Origin: Bacteroidota bacterium
Lineage (GTDB): Bacteria > Bacteroidota > Bacteroidia > Sphingobacteriales > Sphingobacteriaceae
Reading direction: 5' to 3'
NCBI GenBank assembly: GCA_023427985.1
Contig: JAEYZM010000010.1
Location: 1 to 11,367 of the forward strand
DNA: 11,367 nt
Both the position numbers and the translations under genes were made by a program. Below are positions 7,026 to 11,367 of the stretch, in pieces; position 1 is the first letter of the stretch, and every line of letters starts with the position of its first letter. The notes beneath the pieces were generated by a model, which did not search any database, was not told the origin of the DNA, and saw nothing but the letters and a program-made list of their open reading frames with translations.

Positions 7026-7682
7026 TTAGGGTGCTAATCGTTCAATTTTCCATTTGCCTTTTTCCATGAGTGCATACTTCATACGATCGTGCAATCTGCT
7101 TGGTCTACCTTGCCAAAACTCAATCGATACAGGTTCTAAAATATATCCTCCCCAATGTGCAGGTTTTGGAACATGTTTGTTTTTATATTTTTCATCCATG
7201 TTTTTGAAAATCACTTCTAGACTTTCACGGTTAGGAATAACCTGACTTTGTGGAGAGCTTATAGCGCCTATTCTACTTTCAAAGGGACGTGTATTGAAAT
7301 ATGCTTCTGATTCTTCTTTACTTAATTTTTTCAACTTGCCTTCGATTCGTACTTGTCGATGTAGTTCAGGCCAAAAAAATACCAATGCAGCATGCGGATT
7401 CTTAGCAATTTCTTTTCCTTTTCTACTTAAGTAGTTCGTGTAAAATGAAAAACCTTTTGGGTCGTATCCTTTTAGCAATACCACACGAGCACTTGGAATA
7501 CCATCTTTTGTTGCCGTTGCGAGTGTCATGGCATTGGGCTCCATTACATCGGCCTTAACAGCTTCATGAAACCAAATGTCGAATTGCTCGAAAGGGTTTG
7601 CTTGAATGTCCTTTTCAGATAAGGTATGCTTGGCATAATCCGTTCTTAAATTCTCTATATCTTCTTTAGTCAATTTTGTCAT
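7026..7682 (-). CDS. pdxH: Pyridoxamine/pyridoxine 5'-phosphate oxidase
   Basis: A 218-residue cytoplasmic FMN enzyme that oxidises pyridoxamine or pyridoxine 5'-phosphate to pyridoxal 5'-phosphate with oxygen, the last step of vitamin B6 synthesis and salvage. Its length equals that of the E. coli enzyme. Visible landmarks are the FMN-contacting RVVLLKGYDPKGFSFYTNY (66-84), HRQVRIEG (108-115), SRIGAISSPQSQVI (136-149), the catalytic R196 and H198 in RPSRLHDR, and the canonical ending WKIERLAP. The first 17 bp overlap the end of the small upstream gene, and the stop is 2 bp from nuoC, so pdxH is probably expressed with complex I genes. Confidence 0.98.
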   Translation of the reverse strand: MTKLTKEDIENLRTDYAKHTLSEKDIQANPFEQFDIWFHEAVKADVMEPNAMTLATATKDGIPSARVVLLKGYDPKGFSFYTNYLSRKGKEIAKNPHAALVFFWPELHRQVRIEGKLKKLSKEESEAYFNTRPFESRIGAISSPQSQVIPNRESLEVIFKNMDEKYKNKHVPKPAHWGGYILEPVSIEFWQGRPSRLHDRMKYALMEKGKWKIERLAP

Positions 7683-7983
7683 GTGTTTTATATTTATTTC
7701 TCCAGTACAATTTTTCTTGTAGTTTTTTTAAAATTAATTCGGCCAAAAGATATTCTGGAATGTTTTGAGTTAGTGCTAGTCGGACGTCTTTTTCCGACAC
7801 ATCGATTCTATATAAGGACGCAAATAAATAGGCTTTGTTTTCGTTTAGCAAATTTTTTATGTAGGATGCTAATGCAGAACGTAGGTCTTCATATGTACTT
7901 ATATCGATGCTTGCAGGCAAACAACTATCTCCAAATTGCTTTTTAATTGCTTGAATGAGTGGATCTTGTGTTTGTGCTGACAT
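7666..7983 (-). CDS. Conserved small protein of unknown function upstream of pdxH
   Basis: I do not recognise a named family. The 105-residue protein is soluble and charged, with no signal peptide or membrane segment, and most of it should be helical. The middle reads LRSALASYIKNLLNENKAYLFASLYRIDVSEKDVRLAL (35-72), followed by an Ala/Leu-rich helix and a Lys/Arg-rich, polar end. The LYRIDVSE core resembles small uncharacterised proteins I recall from Bacteroidota genomes near yqgE or pdxH; this is memory, not a search. Coding status is supported by its position as first gene of a packed unit: its stop lies 17 bp inside pdxH, and it diverges from yqgE across 72 bp. Confidence 0.75.
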   Translation of the reverse strand: MSAQTQDPLIQAIKKQFGDSCLPASIDISTYEDLRSALASYIKNLLNENKAYLFASLYRIDVSEKDVRLALTQNIPEYLLAELILKKLQEKLYWRNKYKTHDKID

Positions 7984-8055
7984 TCTAAAGAATTTTGGAT
8001 TTTATCAAAGTTTTATTATATTCATTTGATGAATCACGGCTAAGATACCAAAAAA
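7984..8055. promoter_or_regulatory. Divergent promoter region between yqgE and the pdxH-nuoCD unit
   Basis: This 72-bp gap should hold the promoters for both directions, since both flanking genes start at its edges. It contains a perfect inverted repeat, ATTCAT-TTG-ATGAAT, at 8020-8034. Near matches to the Bacteroidota -7 box occur on both strands (TTCATTTG at 8021-8028 on +, AAACTTTG on -), each one base off consensus and without a well-spaced upstream element. The palindrome overlaps the + strand candidate, so it could be an operator, but nothing proves this. Confidence 0.4.
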
Positions 8056-8616
8056 ATGCTCAGTAAAACAGCTCCAACAGTAGGAAAAATATTAATCTCA
8101 GAGCCCTTTATGCTCGATCCTCAATTTCGCCGATCGGTGGTATTGATTGTGGAACATTCGGCACAAGGTACTGTTGGATTTGTATTGAATCAGGAAACAG
8201 AAGTTACACTACCCGATATCATTCCGGGATTCCCAATGTTCGATGCTAGAGTTCGAGTAGGCGGACCTGTTCAAACGGATACCTTGCATTTTATTCATCG
8301 AGTACCCCATTTGGTTGAGAATGGTGTTGAAGTTATGGAAGGTGTTTTTTGGGGAGGCGATTTTGAACAATTAAAAGAAAAAATTTCTTTAGGCTTGGTG
8401 GACATTAATGATGTAATATTTTTCTTAGGATATTCGGGTTGGGACCATGGACAATTGGCAGATGAATTGGAAGCAAATTCATGGATCGTTGCACCAACAG
8501 AACATGCTCATATTTTTGATTACGATTCCGATAATCTATGGCGCGATACGGTGAAGTCGCTCGGAAATAAATACGCACATATTGCTAACTTTCCAGAGAA
8601 TCCGCAGTGGATTTAG
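8056..8616 (+). CDS. yqgE: YqgE/AlgH family protein
   Basis: A 186-residue member of the YqgE/AlgH (UPF0301) family, widespread in bacteria and of unclear biochemical role. Family features are the N-terminal GKILISEPFMLDPQFRRSVV (11-30), GTVGFVLNQ (38-46), VRVGGPVQTDTLHFIH (66-81), the FLGYSGWDHGQLADEL stretch (residues 143-158), and the W-R-D segment near the C-terminus. The length is usual for the family. The ATG follows an A-rich leader without a Shine-Dalgarno sequence. It stands alone on the + strand, divergent from the pdxH unit and convergent with purE. Confidence 0.93.
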   Translation: MLSKTAPTVGKILISEPFMLDPQFRRSVVLIVEHSAQGTVGFVLNQETEVTLPDIIPGFPMFDARVRVGGPVQTDTLHFIHRVPHLVENGVEVMEGVFWGGDFEQLKEKISLGLVDINDVIFFLGYSGWDHGQLADELEANSWIVAPTEHAHIFDYDSDNLWRDTVKSLGNKYAHIANFPENPQWI

Positions 8617-8624
8617 TTTAGATT

Positions 8625-8704
8625 ACGAAAATCGAAAATAGGGAATAAGAAAATCGTAAATAGGAAAATAGAAAATTGCAAATACGAAAATCGTGAATTG
8701 GAAT
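8625..8704 (+). repeat. Degenerate 7/8-bp tandem repeat between yqgE and purE
   Basis: About eleven back-to-back units end in AAT, with consensus NNGAAAAT or NGAAAAT: ACGAAAAT, CGAAAAT, AGGGAAT, AAGAAAAT, CGTAAAT, AGGAAAAT, AGAAAAT, TGCAAAT, ACGAAAAT, CGTGAAT and TGGAAT. Unit length alternates between 7 and 8, with the last at 6. The array lies in the convergent gap just after the yqgE stop. It is unrelated in sequence to the YTCGTRKG octamers, though similar in unit size and in its position just past a gene's end. Confidence 0.7.
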
Positions 8705-8759
8705 TAGTCATTTTGGAATTTACTCCATCAGATGATTAAATATAGTTCTTCTTTATTTC

Positions 8760-9269
8760 TTAAAAATTAGAAGGATAGCCTTTGCCTTTCAGGTGTTCTG
8801 CCGATTTTTCGATTTTATTTTTAAGTGCCTCTTTGTACTCATCCATTCTTTTTCCAATCTCCTGATCACTTGCACCTAAAATTTGAGCGGCTAACAGTCC
8901 CGCATTTTTTGCACCGTTCAATGCAACCGTTGCGACTGGAATTCCACCGGGCATTTGAAGAATCGAAAGCACCGAATCCCATCCATCAATAGAGTTTGAG
9001 GATTTTACAGGTACTCCAATTACAGGCAATGAAGTTAAGGATGCCACCATACCAGGAAGATGTGCTGCACCACCCGCACCGGCAATGATAACCTTCAGTC
9101 CTCGCGATCGTGCTTGTTTCGCATAGTTAAACATTCTCTCTGGTGTTCTGTGAGCCGATACTACAGTAAGTTCAAAAGCAATTCCTAATTCGCTCAAAAC
9201 ATTTGCTGCTTCTTCCATAACAGGTAGATCCGATTCAGATCCCATGATAATGCCAACTTGTGCTTGCAT
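8760..9269 (-). CDS. purE: 5-(carboxyamino)imidazole ribonucleotide mutase (class I PurE)
   Basis: A 169-residue enzyme that converts N5-CAIR to CAIR in purine synthesis, acting after PurK. Class I hallmarks are GSESDLPVM (10-18), SAHRTPERM (38-46) with H40 in the place of E. coli His45, GAGGAAHLPGMVA (64-76), and PVKSSNSIDGWDSVLSILQM (87-106), then PGGIPVATVA. The partner purK lies 42 bp upstream in the same orientation, as expected when the ATP-dependent route is used. The gap contains a possible promoter of its own, so purE may be transcribed both with purK and separately. Confidence 0.98.
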   Translation of the reverse strand: MQAQVGIIMGSESDLPVMEEAANVLSELGIAFELTVVSAHRTPERMFNYAKQARSRGLKVIIAGAGGAAHLPGMVASLTSLPVIGVPVKSSNSIDGWDSVLSILQMPGGIPVATVALNGAKNAGLLAAQILGASDQEIGKRMDEYKEALKNKIEKSAEHLKGKGYPSNF

Positions 9270-9286
9270 GATATTTGGTTTTAGTA

Positions 9287-9294
9287 CAAAAGTA
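9287..9294 (-). promoter_or_regulatory. Candidate -7 box ahead of purE
   Basis: On the - strand TACTTTTG is an exact TAnnTTTG match, ending 17 bp before the purE ATG, so a transcript would have a leader of about 10 nt. No TTTG or TTG lies at the expected spacing upstream, so this is weak. It may give extra purE expression from within the nuoAB-purKE unit. Confidence 0.3.
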
Positions 9295-9311
9295 GGATTT
9301 TAAATTTGAAT

Positions 9312-10451
9312 TTAAGCTTTAACTTTCAGCAAGTCCTTTACTTTTCGTGCATTGCTAATGGCCAATGCTCGATCTTCATTTACAATGGTGATATGCCCCA
9401 TTTTCCTGAAAGGTTTGGTGATTTTTTTACCGTATAAATGTATGTATACGCCGGGTATTTCTAAGCAAGCTTCCATTCCTTCATAAATGGCATCACCTGA
9501 ATAACCATCTTCACCCAATACATTCACCATTACCGAATGGAATTTAGAGGATGTATCGCCCAAAGGCTGATTAAATATAGCACGCAAATGTTGTTCAAAT
9601 TGTGAACTGATGTTTCCTTCTATAGTTTGATGTCCAGAATTATGCGGACGTGGAGCCATTTCATTGACTAAAATTTTACCATCTTTTGTCAAGAACATTT
9701 CAACCGCAAGCAAGCCAACCAATTCTAATTTTTCAGCAATATCTATAGCGATGTTTTCAGCTTGTAATTCAATATACGCGCTTACATCGGCAGGAGAAAT
9801 TAAGAACTCTACTAGATTCGCAGTAGGATGAAATTCCATTTCAACTAATGGGAAAGTTTTGATTTCTCCATTTGCATTTCTTGCAACGATTACCGATAAT
9901 TCTTTCTCGAAATCGACCATGCGTTCTACTAAAAAATTTGTTTCAAATGCTTGAGCATAATCCTCTTTTGAACGAATGATATGAACACCTTTTCCATCGT
10001 AACCATCTTTACGCATTTTTTGCACGAATGGTAAAGACCATTTCAGAGATGTTAATTCTTCTTTCGATGATAAGAGTTGAAAATCAGATGTAGGTATGTT
10101 ATTGTCTTTGAGCCATTGCTTCTGTGTACCTTTGTCGCGAATCATCTTAATGATAGAAGGTTGCGGATACACTTGCAATCCTTCCGATGCTAATTTTTCT
10201 AATGCTTCAACATTTACTTTTTCAATTTCGATTGTAAGTAAATCAACTTTCTTCCCGAAATTATAAACCGTATCGAAGTCAGTAATATCGCCTTGTTCAA
10301 AATAATCACAAATGTTTTTACAAGGTGCATTTGCATCGGGATCAATTACATAACAGGTTACATTATAGTTTAAGGCATTTTGTATCCACATTCTTCCCAA
10401 CTGTCCGCCACCTAAAATCCCAAGCTTTAAATCACCGTAAAATTTTTTCAT
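9312..10451 (-). CDS. purK: 5-(carboxyamino)imidazole ribonucleotide synthase (PurK)
   Basis: A 379-residue ATP-grasp enzyme that uses ATP and bicarbonate to make N5-CAIR from AIR in purine synthesis. The N-terminal nucleotide-fold loop reads LGILGGGQLGRM (10-21). The ATP-grasp glycine loop is MRKDGYDGKGV (146-156), and the metal/ATP site is EMFLTKDGKILVNEMAPRPH (251-270), followed by NSGH. Length matches the family. The start is 4 bp after the nuoB stop, with AGGA about 7 nt ahead of the ATG, one of the few Shine-Dalgarno-like sites here. Purine synthesis thus appears to be expressed from the complex I transcript, followed by purE. Confidence 0.98.
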   Translation of the reverse strand: MKKFYGDLKLGILGGGQLGRMWIQNALNYNVTCYVIDPDANAPCKNICDYFEQGDITDFDTVYNFGKKVDLLTIEIEKVNVEALEKLASEGLQVYPQPSIIKMIRDKGTQKQWLKDNNIPTSDFQLLSSKEELTSLKWSLPFVQKMRKDGYDGKGVHIIRSKEDYAQAFETNFLVERMVDFEKELSVIVARNANGEIKTFPLVEMEFHPTANLVEFLISPADVSAYIELQAENIAIDIAEKLELVGLLAVEMFLTKDGKILVNEMAPRPHNSGHQTIEGNISSQFEQHLRAIFNQPLGDTSSKFHSVMVNVLGEDGYSGDAIYEGMEACLEIPGVYIHLYGKKITKPFRKMGHITIVNEDRALAISNARKVKDLLKVKA

Positions 10452-10455
10452 TGTC

Positions 10456-10941
10456 TTATCCTAAAATGCGTTCTTCTTTTATTTTCTTTTGTAATTCTAA
10501 CAATCCACCAATCAATGCTTCTGGTCTAGGCGGACATCCTTGAATGTATACATCCACCGGAACAATTTGATCCACGCCTTTCACCACATGATATCCGTGT
10601 TGCCAATAAGGTCCACCACAATTAGAGCAGGAACCCATTGAAATAACGTATCGAGGTTCTGGCATTTGCTCGTACAAACGTTTGATGCGTTCTGCCATTT
10701 TAAAAGTAACCGTTCCTGCAACAATCATCACATCTGAATGTCGAGGCGATGGTCGAGGGAAAATTCCAAATCGATCGAGATCGTAGTTTCCCGACTGCGT
10801 ATCCATAAATTCGATGGCGCAACATGCCAGTCCAAAACCCATAGGCCACATCGATGAAAGTCGGGCCCAGCTTAGCAAATCTTCAATCTTGCTAATGACC
10901 ACACCTTCTCTCTCAATTTTATGTTGGATGTTATTGCTCAT
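10456..10941 (-). CDS. nuoB: NADH-quinone oxidoreductase subunit B
   Basis: A 161-residue homologue of the PSST subunit of complex I. It carries iron-sulfur cluster N2, the last electron carrier before quinone, and sits at the junction with the membrane arm beside NuoD. Likely N2 ligands are the adjacent C40-C41 in GLACCAIEF, C105 in GSCSNCGG and C136 in QGCPPRPEAL; C108 is an additional, non-family ligand position. The RPSPRHSDVMIVAGTVT segment (63-79) is typical. The start overlaps the end of nuoA by 11 bp, and purK follows after 4 bp. Confidence 0.98.
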   Translation of the reverse strand: MSNNIQHKIEREGVVISKIEDLLSWARLSSMWPMGFGLACCAIEFMDTQSGNYDLDRFGIFPRPSPRHSDVMIVAGTVTFKMAERIKRLYEQMPEPRYVISMGSCSNCGGPYWQHGYHVVKGVDQIVPVDVYIQGCPPRPEALIGGLLELQKKIKEERILG

Positions 10942-11367
10942 TGTTTTCTTTTTTTACAGCCGATCTAAATGGAGGTCTACGAACAGCAGCAGGAGCGGGG
11001 CTTGCCGATGTAGTAGCACTTGGAATATTTTCTTCTTTCTTGATCTCAATCAGCTCAAACTTTTTTACGCTGTATTTTTTCTCATTAATACTTTCATAGA
11101 AACTCGATGGTACTTTGGAATCGGTACTCGGTATTACAACTTGAGGTCGCATCCATTCGAGATCACCCTTCTTCCATATGTATGCCAGACCTAATAAAAG
11201 TAAAGCAATGAAAACAAACATCTCGATGAGGTTAAAGCTTCCCCATTGTGGTACGCTTGCTAAAAGTTCTACATCGGCATAAATGGTAGACCATGGAAAT
11301 AGGAATACCAATTCTACATCGAACAATAAAAATACGATGGCGATGATGTAGAAACGCATGTTAAATG
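10931..11367 (-). CDS. nuoA: NADH-quinone oxidoreductase subunit A (5' partial) with a long C-terminal tail
   Basis: A membrane subunit of complex I at the junction of the two arms. The frame is open to the window edge, so the first helix and the family's cysteine-containing loop are missing. The ATG at 11359 is the internal Met of FNMRFY, not the true start. The second helix holds the conserved FDVELVFLFPW (13-23 from that Met), and the third is LIEMFVFIALLLLGLAYIW (44-62), ending in the family's KKGDLEW (63-69). About 72 residues follow that are not part of the usual NuoA: a charged stretch, then an Ser/Ala/Pro-rich end with basic patches. nuoB overlaps its last 11 bp. Confidence 0.95.
   Translation of the reverse strand, partial: FNMRFYIIAIVFLLFDVELVFLFPWSTIYADVELLASVPQWGSFNLIEMFVFIALLLLGLAYIWKKGDLEWMRPQVVIPSTDSKVPSSFYESINEKKYSVKKFELIEIKKEENIPSATTSASPAPAAVRRPPFRSAVKKENNEQ

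Noticed and set aside
10814..11194. A + strand frame opposite nuoB and nuoA.
   Set aside because: Both opposite-strand genes are unmistakable and overlap each other; the + strand translation shows no family features.

Overview
The window looks like chromosomal DNA of a Bacteroidota bacterium, probably near Chitinophagales/Sphingobacteriales (inference). It is AT-rich, most genes lack a Shine-Dalgarno sequence, two intergenic gaps carry an exact Bacteroidota-type -7 box (TAnnTTTG), and the RND pump and complex I proteins read as that phylum's versions. Nothing resembles rRNA, tRNA, CRISPR, a phage or a transposase. Both ends cut genes: an RND pump lacks its N-terminus on the left, and nuoA lacks its N-terminus on the right.

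Layout. 1-2942: the rest of an RND efflux permease on the + strand, closed by an intrinsic terminator. 2941-4376: an accessory-looking segment bounded by two arrays of 8-bp units in opposite orientation, whose 36-bp cores match at 35 of 36 positions when inverted. Between them, on the - strand, lie a PaiB-like gene and, 3 bp downstream, a GNAT acetyltransferase resembling AAC(3)-I. These two genes are clearly poorer in CpG than every other gene sampled, and the change coincides with the repeats. 4376-5307: a phosphinothricin-acetyltransferase-like GNAT diverging from a single-domain response regulator.

5348-11367 is housekeeping. Genes for respiratory complex I are dispersed here. nuoA-nuoB run straight into purK-purE, two steps of purine synthesis. 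A second - strand unit consists of a small conserved protein of unknown function, pdxH (vitamin B6 oxidase), nuoC and nuoD, with overlaps or gaps of only a few bases. Between these units sits yqgE on the + strand, divergent from the pdxH-nuoCD unit and convergent with purE. nuoE onward does not follow nuoD, so the rest of complex I must be encoded elsewhere. Complex I links NADH oxidation to quinone reduction and ion export. The pur and pdxH genes supply unrelated anabolic products, so the co-transcription probably reflects growth-linked expression rather than a shared pathway.

I did not find a clearly new multi-gene system. The best candidate for follow-up is the repeat-bounded paiB-acetyltransferase module. 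Next are the dispersed complex I genes and the long polar tail on NuoA.
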